Shown: positions 1 through 10,402, numbered from the stretch's first letter. The stretch is 64,000 nucleotides of DNA from Cephalotus follicularis (GCA_001972305.1 BDDD01000121.1:223644-287643), one strand, 5' to 3'. Translations and numbers: made by a program. Notes: a model not told the origin generated them from the letters alone.

Positions 1-59
1 TTAACAAATCAAAACCCTTCACGTAGGGTACTGTTGAAGGAAGGTTTTCTACATCAACA
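1..59 (+). repeat. 3' end of an LTR related to the 990-11715 element, cut by the window edge
   Basis: The first 59 bases align with the last 59 bases of the LTRs that end at 1888 and 11715. The shared features are ttaacaaat, cacgtaggRtactgttga and the terminal atcaaca. The copy ends in CA like those LTRs. What follows is AT-rich DNA, not the primer-binding site seen at 1891, so this is a 3' LTR or a solo LTR. It is more diverged than the two LTRs are from each other and so is probably an older insertion of a sister element. Confidence 0.8.
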
Positions 60-984
60 ATACTAATTATCTAACATGTTTAAGACAGCTGGTGATAGGA
101 CTCTGTTTGATATACTTGTTTAGGACAACATTGAATTTTTGTTGCTTTAACAATGTTGTCATATCAACACTCATTTTCACGAAAAACGTGATAACTTAAG
201 TCTCCATCTGTGTTACATGGTAAGGATTAATAGTGATAGAGGTTTGTCCCACAAAAATATGAAGTTGTCCCACAAAAATTTTAAAGTATCCACTGCTCAT
301 ATATATAACAATACCTTGTGAGATAATTTGCAATCTCAGCATCCTCACCCACATGTGATTAGATAAATATTGTGAGATGACATAACTCATTTACAATTGT
401 AACAAGAAGTAATTAATAAGAAATATCATGGTTTAATCATAAACATTACCATTGAAGTAACGGTTTTCCTAAATCTATCAAAATTGAGACAGCTGCTCCG
501 AAACAAGAATTCAACGGTGAAGGTACAGATCAATTGATATGTAGTGGTACTGGATAACCAAGATACCCAATTAAGCAACATTTTAACAAGAAGTTTTTAA
601 GCTTGAAATTTGTTTGTCTTCAATCAGTTGTATCTATTTTATGTAATTCATCATAGTGTAGCAAAATAATCTACATACATTGTTGGAATGTAGACAAGTC
701 TCCCCATCTCTTAATCTTTCATCTCGTATATAGGACTACAAACAAATCGAACCATTTGCAAACAACTCGAGTTCGACGTGTCCCAACTCAGGCTCGTTTA
801 TTAAACGAGCTCTAGCCAAGCTCGACTTAAGTTTGGTTCGTGAGCTCGGCAAGCTTTTTATATATATGTATGTTTTTATTTTTATATATCTAATTAAACA
901 TTATACACTATCCTTTAAGATTTCATTATCTTAGATAATTTACTTTTAAAGAGGGATTGTCAACTCCAATAACATTATTTCTTT
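60..984. other. AT-rich intergenic DNA, no gene seen
   Basis: No coding region is supported. A patch at about 745-860 is rich in cgagctc and gctcga words. A similar patch lies at about 11925-12010, on the far side of the 990-11715 retrotransposon. The two patches are likely one older non-coding repeat, split by that insertion. A (ta)n run lies near 860. Confidence 0.6.
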
Positions 985-989
985 CTTTT

Positions 990-1888
990 TGATGGAGGAA
1001 AAATATGTTTATATTAAGAAGGACACGTGTCCACAGTAGACGTGACCAGCTGTCCATGGGGGATTAGAGGCTTATCAGCAAGCCGTGCCGAGGAGCTCAC
1101 ACATGACAAAAGAATGTCATTCTCGGACCTGGAGCCGAGGACCATCATTTTTCGAAGAGAACACACTGAAACCTCAAGTCCGAGAACACTCCTCGGACTG
1201 TGAGCCGGAAGACCACATCCAGGGTGCAAGGGCCGAGGACTACCTCTACCCACAATATCTACCAGACATAGAACAGGAGGTACACCCTCCACTACACAGA
1301 AACTGAGAAGATCCTCCTCGGACATATTCAACTACATTTGTCCTCGGACTAAAGAGGACCATGACCTCTGCAGCAGTACCACAATCAATTTACTCTATCA
1401 TCCTATAATGGAGAACCTCAACCTTATCTACGGGATAAGGCTATCATCTTCACCTGATTTCACGGGATCCGTACTTATCCAAATGAAGGAGTAGTGATAT
1501 ATCAAACTACTTAAGGAAACAGCGACATTATAGGCGGAGATCAAGGGAATGACCGAGATCCTCGGCATTTCCCTAGGGGATAACGATCACATCCGAATTA
1601 CACGCTCTATCAGTTACCAAACTCTACTATAAATACAAGTTCAACATACTGAACAAAGGTCAGTAACTTTTACATTCAAAAAGCACCTTATTTCATCTGC
1701 ACCTTGTCTAACTTGAACGTCGGAGTGTCCCCGGGAGAACAACCTCCTGGACTTTCCACCATTTCTGTTATCTTGTGCAGGTGTCCGAGATCAAAATCTT
1801 CCTCAAGGCATCAGTGACTAGCGTTTCTCTTAACAAATAAAAGTCCTCCACGTAGGATACTATTGAGAGAAGGATTTCTGTATCAACA
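990..1888 (+). repeat. 5' LTR of Tat-like element
   Basis: This is an 899-bp copy of 10817-11715, beginning TG and ending CA. It is peppered with the word cctcgg or ccgagg, for example near 1138, 1193, 1230, 1313, 1340 and 1560. A TATA box lies at 1628-1635. Confidence 0.95.
1628..1635 (+). promoter_or_regulatory. Putative TATA box of the LTR promoter
   Basis: The sequence tataaata lies about 260 bases before the LTR end. That is a plausible place for the U3/R boundary. It is conserved in the right LTR at 11455-11462. Confidence 0.6.
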
Positions 1889-1890
1889 GT

Positions 1891-1908
1891 TGGCGCCGTC
1901 TGTGGGAA
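1891..1908 (+). other. Primer-binding site
   Basis: tggcgccgtctgtgggaa begins two bases after the LTR end. It is the form commonly found in plant Tat-group elements, and it fixes both the direction and the LTR boundary. Confidence 0.85.
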
Positions 1909-1933
1909 ACGCAGTGAAAAGTCATCAACAATC

Positions 1934-2627
1934 ATGCCTCCGAGGAAGAACCCCCAGGGTGGAGCCACTGGCAGCCAACAACAGGAGGTTACAGCTCCTC
2001 CCCCAGAGGCCGTCCAAGTGGTGGTCCAAGAACCAGCTCCCGTTACAGGAGAGCAACTCAATTAGCTCCTCCAAGGGATGGAGCGTATCACAGATCTGTT
2101 GGTCATAACTTTGGCCAATCAACAGCAAGCCGGGCCAGCTCAGCCAATGGTCCGAGGAGTATCTGGCCCCCATAGGCCAGAGGTGGAGACAAGGCACCCA
2201 CGAAGTGCCAGGCGAAACCCGTCGAGGGGAGATGAACTTCCCCTTAGGCGGTCAGGGGACAACAATCCCCTGGGGAGGAGACCATGAGATCAATGCATCT
2301 CAGAGAGCTGAGTCCTCGACCGCAAGGGATCACCCAAACGGTCCCAGGAGAGTGCATCCTCAGCACCAGGCCATGGACGTGGATCCTCGGCAGGAGGTCA
2401 GGGGGGCAGAGGAGGCACAAGTGCGCTCCAATGCCCCACACAGAGCAGGCACAGCCCGAGGAAGCAGGGTCAATCCCCCCGCCTCTGTGGCCGGAGGGTC
2501 ACATGTTTCTAGCAGGGCTAGGAACATCGAAGAAGTGGAGCAAGCAGTAGGTAGAAGACTTGCAGACTTGGAAAGGAGGTTCCGAGGAGTGGAACAGCAC
2601 AGGGGGCACCTATCCGAGGTGCAAAAT
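1934..2627 (+). pseudogene. gag N-terminal region of the Tat-like element (broken)
   Basis: The first ATG after the primer-binding site opens MPPRKNPQGGATGSQQQEV, a proline- and glutamine-rich Gag N-terminus. An in-frame TAG follows within about 45 codons. The frame resumes (MERITDLLVITLANQQQ) and then shifts near 2205 into a frame that stays open to the CACTA insertion at 2628. That last part ends with a predicted charged helix (EEVEQAVGRRLADLERRF), as expected before a Gag core. Gag would form the particle. This copy cannot do so, because it has a stop, a frameshift and a 5.6-kb insertion. The gag core continues at 8258. Confidence 0.75.
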
Positions 2628-2643
2628 CACTACTAGAAAAAGA

Positions 2644-2935
2644 AGAATTCCCGATCGCCTTTTTTGCCGATCGCTTTGCCGACCGCTTTGGCGGTCGGCA
2701 AATGTCCTCAAGTGAAATTGCGTTAGTTTCCTATCGGCAACCGCAGTATTTTGGAATTGCCGACCGTCCAAGCGGTTGGCAATTCCAAAATAACCAAAAT
2801 CATTTTTTATTTATTGTGTTGCTCATCACCGACCGCCGTTCCGACTGTCAAAAGCGGTCGGTGATTAATAAGTCAATTAGCCACCGCTTGTTTTGAATTA
2901 GCGACCGCTTTGGCGGTCGCTATTTCCTTTTATTT
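2644..2935 (+). repeat. Left subterminal repeat array of the CACTA element
   Basis: Repeated, often inverted words such as gccgaccgc and ggcggtcggc fill about 290 bases next to the left terminus. Paired words form short palindromes, for example gaccgctttggcggtc. Confidence 0.85.
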
Positions 2936-5900
2936 TTAATTCCTTATCTGCTACTGAAGACTCCTCGATCGCCCATTAATCCCAAATACACAGCAGGCAT
3001 CGCTTCCTCTCTCTCTACGATTTCTGCCTCCATTTTTTCCGTCATCAACGGCAGCGGCAGCAACCCAGTACGTTTGCTACCTCAACATCTCCAAGCACAC
3101 ATCATCAGTTCCTCTCTCTCAAAGTTTTCTGCCTCTCCTTTTTTTTTTCCGTCATCAAGGGCACCGGATTTTTCTGTCCATACCCTCTCAACCGCTCCAA
3201 GCGGCAAATCTGATTTCCGATTTCAGGTACCATTTTTCTGTCCATATCCTCTCTGTTTGACTAATTGGGCATTGTTTTTGTAAGAAATTGGAGATTTTGA
3301 GAATTGGATGAAGACAATGGAGTTTGACTGTAAGAGTATCACTACAGCAATCTGCAACATTCATCAACAATGATCTTGTAAACCAACTCCTTACTTTTAT
3401 TTCTATCTATTATTTATTTTTTATGTGATTTTTTTTCTTATGGTGAAATAATTATTCCAAAATATAAGCACTGGTTATGTCATATGTGAATGACTCATCT
3501 TCCTGTTTTGTATTTGCCTTGTTGAGTGGTTGGGTACATCTAGAAATAGTTTCACCTGGCTTGTGATCATTAGTTAGTTACTTGTTTATCATTTACCTTA
3601 TAATTTTTTTTTTGTTTATGTGGCTACACACTATCGGCTTAGTGCATAGTCCAACAGTTGACAACTAATATAAATTTATGCTATTTCTTCCTCTAGATTC
3701 TCTGAATGTGTTTGTATATCTTTTTCATTTCATTTTATTCCTTTAGCAAATATTGTTTGTTTCCTCATTCTGCTTGCACTTTCATTTTCTAAACATGTAA
3801 ATGTTAATTGGATGATAATCATTTGAGTGGTATACAATACTTGTCAGCTAAATAGCGTCATGCTACTGTTAATTGACTTCTGGAAACAAATAACCATTAT
3901 CTACAGATGGGTTGGTAGAATTTTGAGAAAAATCAAAACATGTTTTCATTAATCAGATTTGAATGTTGAAGTCAAAGAGAATGGTGAGGAGCAATTGATT
4001 GATTATGTAAGAGAAAACAATCTTAATTGACCAATTTAATTACTATAAAAAAAAGAATAGAAAGATTCTATGTATGTCCAGTGTTGTCTACTTTAACAAA
4101 AAAAAAAGACTATATAAATGCTCTAAGGGAAAATACTACTTGGTTTTGAATACTGTTCAGTATACCAGAAATTTTGTTTATTAATCGCGTGTATTTTCTT
4201 TAAGGAACAGTCATACTCTGAACTGCAAAGATAGTAGCTTTTTAAATTAATGTTTAAAACAGGGAACATCAAGTTTAATAATCAAGAATAACTAGCAAAT
4301 TTATTAAGTGGTACATTTCAGCCATGCACGCATAATATGGGATTTATTCAAGCAAGCATGAGATTATCATAATGCAGAGTTAAAAATAATACTGGAGAGA
4401 GACTTAACAGAATACACTACAGATATTGGTAGTTTTTCCTCAATTGTATGGCTAAGATCTATCTTTTTTGCTACTATTACGTCAAATTGATAATACTAGC
4501 TGATAAAAACAAGTAAACTAATTAAGCTGTTCTGTTTTTCTTTATAAATACAATCCTTAATGCTAGTTTCCATATCCTCTCTGTCATTTTACTTCTCCTG
4601 AAATACCGAAGCATAGAGCTTCCATTTGGTGACACCCGTTTCTGCCGACGTGATTGTTGTAGGAGAGAAGCTCGGTTTGACGCCATTGAAGCTTTGAGGG
4701 GCTGACAGTCGACGATTTGGCAGTTGAGGAGTGTATTAATTGTGCATTAGCTGTGTGAATGCTCTTGAGCGTTATTTACTGAGGTCAGTTGCTAATTCCA
4801 TGTAGTTGCGAATATTTGCTTTGATGGTAGTTTTTTTTTTTTTTTGGTTGAGCAGTAGTCATACTTGTTGGGTGAATGTGGAAGTGTGGCAGTTATGCTG
4901 GTTTGAGGTGGTAAAGATGGAGTTGATAGAGATAAGGTTGTGTTATCTTTTTTGTGCAAAATATTTGGGGTAAGCTATTTTGTCTTCTGCTTTATTTTTG
5001 GTGCTTCTATTGTATACGCATTATATGCTGAGGTAGCATCCCTTAGTTTTTGGGTTCTTCATTTCTTCATTTTTTTTTCTTTTGTAGGGACATTTTGAAA
5101 GATTATAAATAGTTGGTGAGGTTTCTTTTTTCTTTTTTTTTTGTTATAGAATCTCTGTTTGTTTATTTTGTTTGTGATTCTTTTTTCATCCTTGAGTTCT
5201 CTTAAATTAATATGATCTCTCATTTATCTTGTTATCCTGCGTATCGATTGTGAAATCATTAAAGGGTGTTTAATTTTTAGTACGCCTTAAAATATAAAAA
5301 TAGGAAATGTTTTAGTTTAAATATACAATTAATGGATAGTGTCAGTAGCTTGTTTGTATCAAACAAAAATATATGTAGCGAATCCTGCATACTGTCTGTG
5401 AAAGTTTGGTGAATTGATTAGTTTTAACTGAAGTCCTGAAGGTATTTGCAAAACATAATTCTGTATTCCTGATGTATTAATATTGGAACGAATTGGTTAT
5501 TCTTAACTCAAATGGCATAAAATTCTGGTTTTGCTGTTCTCATCGTCTTCGTTTTCTAACACGAAAATGTTTGTAATGCTTAATTTGGTATCACGCTTTG
5601 AAGAAAAGAAATGGGTGAAAAAAAATAGAGTCTGCCTTCTACAGAGAGAGTAACCGCCAAACTTTTATCATGTATTTGATGTTCTTGTATCCATTTTTCC
5701 CACTTCCGAATTGGTGGCCTCTATGGATATGAAGTTGTGGATGTTTTGTTGGTTCAAATTTTGGAGATATATCCGGAGGAGTGGTAATTGATATAGGAGC
5801 AGGTTAAGGACCCCCTTTTTTCCTCTGACCTCATTGATTGTGGGCATAGAGTGTTGCTGTCCACTGTCTCTCCCTCTGTGGGTGTGTACAAAATTATAGC

Positions 5901-6335
5901 CACTTCACTTGTATGGATTCTAGACTTTCAAATTTCTAGTAATTCACAGACAGATATATATACATATATTTAAACTAGGAATTGAGTTTTGAACTGAAAA
6001 ATTGCTTTCACAGGTTTTGCTAATTTTGGAGAGTCCCAATTATAGATGAACCCTACCAGTTTTTCCGTAAAAAATTAAGGGATAGAATTATTTTCAAAAC
6101 TTACTGATGAATATGTAATAACACATTAAATTCTATAGTTTTATTAATAATAACATAATCTTGTCATTTTGGAAGGATGCTAGGTTAGTCAAAATGAACT
6201 AGATGTTCTGCCACTTGTATATTTGAATCATATAATTTCATATAGCTCTCTATATTGCAAGGGACAGGTATTAATAGTAATTATGCATTCATCTGTTACT
6301 GAGGTCAGATATATTTGTTAATTTCCCCTGTGCAG
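2936..6335. other. Non-coding interior of the CACTA element
   Basis: About 3.4 kb is T-rich and intron-like with no supported coding frame. CT-rich stretches at about 3000-3220 resemble a plant 5' leader. The phrase ccatatcctctctgt recurs at about 3242 and 4571. This is probably captured genomic DNA (leader and introns), but the source cannot be named. Confidence 0.5.
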
Positions 6336-6522
6336 TAACTTTGCAGAGATTTTTGATGTCGAGTGGTTTATATCGTTTCTGTCAAAAGATATTAAAATCA
6401 TAAAACAGCTTCCTAGTAAGAGGGCAGGGAAAACTCTTACTCCATATACCATGCGTGTTCCAAGGAAGTGCAGCGAAAGATGTTATCGGAGTCGTGTGTT
6501 ACTTGTTCTTCTGAAAAGGCAT
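6336..6522 (+). pseudogene. Captured exon of an O-fucosyltransferase-like gene (first piece)
   Basis: This block begins after a splice-acceptor-like tgtgcag and ends before gtaagt. It encodes NFAEIFDVEWFISFLSKDI, then KIIKQLP, and later MRVPRKCSERCY followed by VLLVLLKRH. From general knowledge this matches plant O-fucosyltransferase family proteins (GDP-fucose O-fucosyltransferase domain, PF10250), Golgi type II proteins that transfer fucose. Without its start, membrane anchor and the following conserved exon it is a fragment. Exon-intron edges are intact, which indicates capture of genomic DNA and not of a retrocopy. Confidence 0.8.
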
Positions 6523-6753
6523 GTAAGTTCCCGGTTCTCTAAAGGTTTTTCTGCCTGCTTCTATGTGGGCGTGAATTTTAGCTGTTTGATTTTCAATGCA
6601 GGTTTATGCTTTTTTTTTCTCGTGTTTGTACATTGCCACTAATGTTGAATACTAGCGTGTGAAAGGAACACATGATTTTTTTAGATCCATAGCACGAATT
6701 GATTTGTCCCCTTACATAGTTCAATACATGACTATTTTTCATTGGATTTGCAG

Positions 6754-7020
6754 ACAAGCAATCCTGATAAGGAAAGGAGGCATGGAAAATGCCCACTCAC
6801 TCCAGAAGAAGTTGGTCTAATGCTTAGAACATTAGGGTATGGAAATGATGTTAATATCTATATGGCATCTAGTGATGTGTATGGAGGGGAAGAGACTCTG
6901 GCTCCCTTAAGAGCACTATTCCCAAACTTTTATACAAAAGATACTATAGCTAGCAAGGAGGAATTGGAACCATTTTCTTCATTTTCTTCGCCAATGGCTG
7001 CTCTTGACTTTATTGTTTGT
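6754..7020 (+). pseudogene. Captured exon of an O-fucosyltransferase-like gene (second piece)
   Basis: After an acceptor-like ttgcag the frame reads SNPDKERRHGKCPLTPEEVG, later YGGEETLAPLRALFPNFY, then SKEELEPFSSFSS and AALDFIVC. This is the conserved C-terminal part of plant O-fucosyltransferase family proteins (PF10250). Family similarity stops after DFIVC at about 7020. The frame continues for about ten unrelated residues to a stop at 7048-7050. The catalytic middle of the family, between the LLKRH and NPDKE motifs, is missing. Either that exon was lost after capture or two pieces were captured separately. The reading frame is undamaged, so capture may be recent. Confidence 0.85.
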
Positions 7021-7117
7021 TTAATTGCCCAACATTGTCATGTTTGCTAAAGATCTTGGAATCTATTTGTGTTTTTTGAGCTAGATATGTAAATGTATGC
7101 ATGTTTAATTTTTTCAG

Positions 7118-7229
7118 TTTATATGCAGATGATATTGAAGATGAGAAAAGGGAGTTAGAACATTCTTCTCTTCAAGAAACATTGGATATAGAGCTCAAAG
7201 ATCTGGATAAGAGACTTGAACAAAAGAAG
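7118..7229 (+). pseudogene. Captured exon, probably from a kinesin-4 coiled coil
   Basis: A 112-base block lies between an acceptor-like ttttttcag and a gt donor. It reads LYADDIEDEKRELEHSSLQE, then LDIELKDLDKRLEQKK. The composition is that of a coiled coil. The phrase ending KRLEQK resembles the stalk of plant kinesin-4 (FRA1-like) motors as I remember it. It directly follows the O-fucosyltransferase pieces, so the element has joined parts of two genes on one strand. The assignment is by pattern memory only and could be another coiled-coil protein. Confidence 0.5.
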
Positions 7230-7560
7230 GTTAATTACTGTCTAGATTAATTGCAACTGCTAGTGTCATGTATATATTGCAGCCTAATTGTACACAAATT
7301 GCTATAAATATGTTGACATATTGTAGATTTTAAGATGTAAATTTTGAGTGGATCATATTTCTTATCATTATATCAAAAAATTGTATAACAAATGGTATAA
7401 ACTTGTTGAAAAGATTCACTCTTGTCAATTTTTTTCTAATGAATTGACAATTTTTCTTTTATACAGTTGCTCACGTACTTGCAATCTTTGGATCAGTACA
7501 TTGGAATCAAAGAAAATGTTAATTGTAAATCATCGTAATTATTGTAAATTTTAAAAATTA

Positions 7561-8072
7561 TTGACAATTGCCGACCGCTTATATATTCACCGACCGCTAT
7601 AGCGGTCGGTAAATCGTTACAAAATTCATTTAATTTAAAAAATTATTGACAATTGCCGACCGCTTATATATTCCCCGACCGCTTTTGCGGTCGGCAAATC
7701 CTTTCAAAATTCATTTAATTTTAAAAATTATTGACAATTGTCGACCGCTTATATATCTTCCCCGACCACTTTTGCGGTCGGCAAATCCTTTCAAAATTCA
7801 TTTAATTTGAAAAATTATTGACAATTGCCGACCGCTTATATATATTCCCCGACCGCTTTTGCGGTCGGCAAATCCTTACAAAATTCATTTAATTTAAAAA
7901 ATTATTGACAATTGCCGACCGCTTATATATATTCCCCGACCGCTTTTGCGGTCGGCAAATCCTTACAAAATTCATTTAATTTCAAAAATTATTGACATTT
8001 GCCGACCGCTTTTATATATTCGCCGACCGCTTTGGCGGTCGGCAAATCCTCAAAAAATTTATTTTTCGGACA
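7561..8072 (+). repeat. Right subterminal tandem array of the CACTA element (six 85-87-bp units)
   Basis: Units start ttgacaattgccgaccgc at 7561, 7646, 7731, 7818, 7905 and 7992. Each has one lone gccgaccgc, a (ta)n stretch, then the palindrome gaccgcttttgcggtc followed by ggcaaatcc. Further gcggtcgg words continue to 8240. The array is probably a set of transposase or accessory-protein sites, and unit duplication has extended it. Confidence 0.9.
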
Positions 8073-8257
8073 CCGATCAACAGCAACCGCTTCACTTCCC
8101 GAGCGTCGGGGAAACGGTCGGGTTATAATCGGCGACCCAGTTATAAGCGGCCGCCATTGCGGTCGGCCCAGCGGTCGGGGAAACCTTTCGCCGACCGCTT
8201 TTAAGGTTTTCCCGACCGCCAAAGCGGTCGGGAAATGTCATTTTTCTAGTAGTGAAT

Positions 8258-8425
8258 ATTAATGCACACCCCTTCACAGCCGAGATCATGGCAGAGCCGG
8301 TCCCCAGTGGGTTTTGAAACCCAAATCTTGATAAGTATGATGGGTCCACGGACCCCATCCAACACGTACGCTCATACGTCCAAGCCATGTGGATGTATCA
8401 AGCCTCGGACGCCATGCTCTGTCGA
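8258..8425 (+). pseudogene. gag core fragment of the Tat-like element, right of the CACTA
   Basis: The frame reads NAHPFTAEIMAEPVPSGF, a TGA stop, then NPNLDKYDGSTDPIQHVRSY and VQAMWMYQASDAMLCR. The phrase YDGSTDPIQH is the signature of plant Tat-group retrotransposon Gag cores (PF03732). It is the continuation of the gag interrupted at 2627. After about 8425 the similarity ends and the antisense gene begins. The rest of gag and all of pol are therefore deleted. Confidence 0.75.
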
Positions 8426-8823
8426 GGATCCCCAAGGCCAGCAAAAATGTCCTCTGCAGCCGAGGAAGCAGGAATAGCAGAAGGATCCGATGCAGGGTCC
8501 GAGGAGGCAGCAGGATCCTCGACGAGAATGACCAAGCTAGGAGAAGCGGGAGTAGCAGGATCATCCACCAAGACAGACGAGGCTCCTTCCTCCAATCTCT
8601 GACGGATCTTCTCCTCCACTGCATCAATTCCCTCAGGGTAGAAGTCAAATGCATCAGCAGAGGAGCAGTACACCACTTCATCCAGAGGGAACTCAGGCTG
8701 CAGAGAAGCGACCCAATTCCTGCAGGCATAGAAGCCCCGGCGAAAGTACTCGGCCGCTTCCAAGAAGACTGCCTCATCGAACTCCTCTGAGCCCTTGAAT
8801 TCCTCCACGGAGCTCAAACTCAT
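8398..8823 (-). pseudogene. C-terminal part of the antisense gene of the Tat-like element
   Basis: The minus strand is open from SLSSVEEFKGSEEFDEAV through FYACRNWVASLQPEFPLDEV to a serine-, alanine- and aspartate-rich end. The pattern of a short acidic helix followed by FRRGFYACRNW resembles the C-terminal part of antisense or extra ORFs in plant Tat elements. It is joined to the upstream exon by a one-base frame change in the overlap at 8774-8823. The coiled-coil middle usual in such proteins is not seen and is probably deleted. The function of the family is unknown. Confidence 0.55.
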
Positions 8824-9198
8824 TGAGCAGCTCGTCCACCGTCCGAGATGGAGGAATAATTATGGGATCCTGGGAGCTGGATCCGAGGGCAGCCACGTCC
8901 TCAACCTCCCGCACCTTCTCGGCGCCAATCACATCCTTCCCTTTCCTACTCCTCTTTGTCAGAGGAGCGTGTTCAGTGGAGGGGGCTTTGTCAGCTGCCC
9001 TCTTGCTCGCCTCCTTCCTTCTCTCGGCAGTGACAGCAGGCACTCTAGCAGGATGAGGAGGAGGAGGAGTCCTGGCCTGCTGCCTTGACCCCTCGGCCGC
9101 AGGAGCCTTTCCCTTAGGCTTTGACCCGGTAGGTGCAGGGGCCTTCCTCTGATCCGTGGCCCTGATGATAGCAGAGAGATCTCAGCGAGGAGCCATTG
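8774..9198 (-). pseudogene. Second exon of the antisense gene (one TGA)
   Basis: Downstream of the intron at 9199-9297 the spliced frame reads S-MAPR, a TGA stop, then DLSAIIRATDQRKAPAPTG and a basic proline- and alanine-rich linker. It continues as TAERRKEASKRAADKAP, KRSRKGKDVIG and a glutamate-rich helix. The basic clusters could be nuclear localisation signals (inference). The TGA sits where the frame is otherwise continuous, so one substitution ended the product in this copy. Confidence 0.6.
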
Positions 9199-9297
9199 CT
9201 GAAAGAAGACAAAAGAGTCAGAGTGAGAGATCCAAAAATGTAAAGGTTAGTAAAAACAGCACAAACAAAAGAGACAAGGAAGACAAAGAGTTTATAC
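9199..9297 (-). other. 99-nt GT-AG intron in the antisense gene
   Basis: On the minus strand the interval starts gtataaac and ends ttcttctttcag, with a pyrimidine-rich 3' end. Removing it joins exon 1 (ending SEQT plus one base) in phase with exon 2 (SMAPR). This restores a shared frame that the genomic sequence lacks. The match of phase with consensus splice sites is the evidence. Confidence 0.7.
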
Positions 9298-10204
9298 AAG
9301 TTTGTTCAGACATTGGGGGCAGAGGACTATTTTGCTCTCCCTCTCCCTCTGATTCTTCCTCCTCGGATCCATCCGAGGAGGATCCCTGTCCGAGGACCAC
9401 ACTTAGTCCTGCCTGGACCAGACGATCCTCAGTTATGGTGAAGTTCACATCCTCTGGCTCAAGGGCCAGGGGCTTACTAAGTCCTATTTTTTCAGCCGAG
9501 GACAGACGAGACTTTCTGTTCAGGGATTTGACGTCCAAGGACGTGCACCAAGGAGAGGGAATAAACCCTTCAAAGTCTTTTATTAAAAAATATTTTATCC
9601 TCCAGTTTTTTATGGATTGGGTGGGGTTGAGAAGAAGTTTTTTCACCCCAGAACGTGACTTGAAGAAATATTCGATTGTTTTAGGGGTGGCCGAGATGAC
9701 GTGAAACTCTTTGAAGAGATTCACAGTAGCTTCAACCTCGGACTCTATGCATTTGACTAAGAAACCTATCATGAAACCCCAAGACTGAGGTTGGAGAAGA
9801 GAATGATGAAGACTAAAGCTAAGAAGGACCAAGATGGCAAAGGAGGGGACAAGGACCCTCAGACCATGGGAAAGAGCCCCTTCGAAGACCACAAAGAGGC
9901 CTTCTCGGCTCTCGGTGACTACCCGAGGATCCTTAGGAAGATTGAAGGTCAACCCACGAGGGAAATTGTATTTTCTAGTGAGTCTTTTGACCTCGGCTTG
10001 GCTGAGTTTGCTTAAGCCAAAAACACAGTCCTCAGGCAGAGGATTGGCCTCTGCAGTGGGTGCAACAGGGACACCCACAGTAGCCCCTAGACTGCCTTCA
10101 ACCCCAAGTGGCCTTTCAGCAGGGGGAATCACCATGGCTAAAGGCTCAACGGACAGGGGAGAAGAAGAAGAAGAAGACCCAGCAGAAAGTTCTTGACTAG
10201 CCAT
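9298..10204 (-). CDS. Antisense ORF exon 1: Transposase_28-like (putative gypsy-type transposon) protein
   Basis: The ATG at 10204 opens MASQELSAGSSSSSS. A folded region of about 200 residues follows and includes LTRKYNFPRGLTFNLP, REGLFVVFEGALSHGLRVLV, QPQSWGFMIGFLVKC and SIKNWRIKYFLI. This layout resembles the PF04195 domain (Transposase_28, putative gypsy type transposon) carried antisense between pol and the 3' LTR of several plant Tat elements. An acidic serine-rich tail leads to the splice donor at 9297. The exon is fully open, whereas the sense-strand gag is broken. A TATA box lies upstream at 10403-10410. The role of the protein is unknown. I chose ATG 10204 over an upstream GTG because it lies first after the TATA box and precedes the serine-rich start. 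Confidence 0.75.
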
Positions 10205-10402
10205 GAAAATAAAAGATGAAGAAGAAGAAACCACAAAAGAAGAAAGTGATCTGGGAGAGCGAAGAGTGATAGGAACTTACCAAAGATTTTGGTTTGAAGG
10301 TTTGAGAGAAAGAAAGTGAAGACGCTGCAGATTTAAGCTCTCAAAATACTGTGAGTTCTTAAGGTTGAAGAAGCGAAAGTTGTGTTGGGTGAAGAACAAA
10401 AG

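Larger units (their letters stand above)
2628..8254. mobile_element. CACTA (En/Spm) DNA transposon with captured host exons (Pack-CACTA type)
   Basis: The termini are a perfect 14-bp inverted repeat: cactactagaaaaa at 2628 and its complement ending at 8254. The 3-bp duplication aat flanks it (2625-2627 and 8255-8257), as CACTA transposition requires. Subterminal regions are packed with gccgaccgc and gcggtcggc words, the kind of array bound by CACTA accessory proteins. I see no transposase (TNPD) or TNPA-like ORF in 5.6 kb, so it is non-autonomous. The interior carries fragments of at least two host genes (6336-6522, 6754-7020 and 7118-7229). It sits inside gag of the 990-11715 element and is therefore younger. 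Confidence 0.93.

Noticed and set aside
1014-1331. 105-codon minus-strand ORF repeated at 10841-11158
   Set aside because: It is part of the two LTRs, so duplication reflects LTR identity and not a conserved gene.
7561-8072. CRISPR-like regular array
   Set aside because: Repeats of 85-87 bp with similar spacers in a plant CACTA subterminal region. Spacers are not unique and there are no cas genes.
8092-8777. Several overlapping minus- and plus-strand ORFs around 8.1-8.8 kb
   Set aside because: They cross the CACTA terminus or shadow the antisense gene in other frames.
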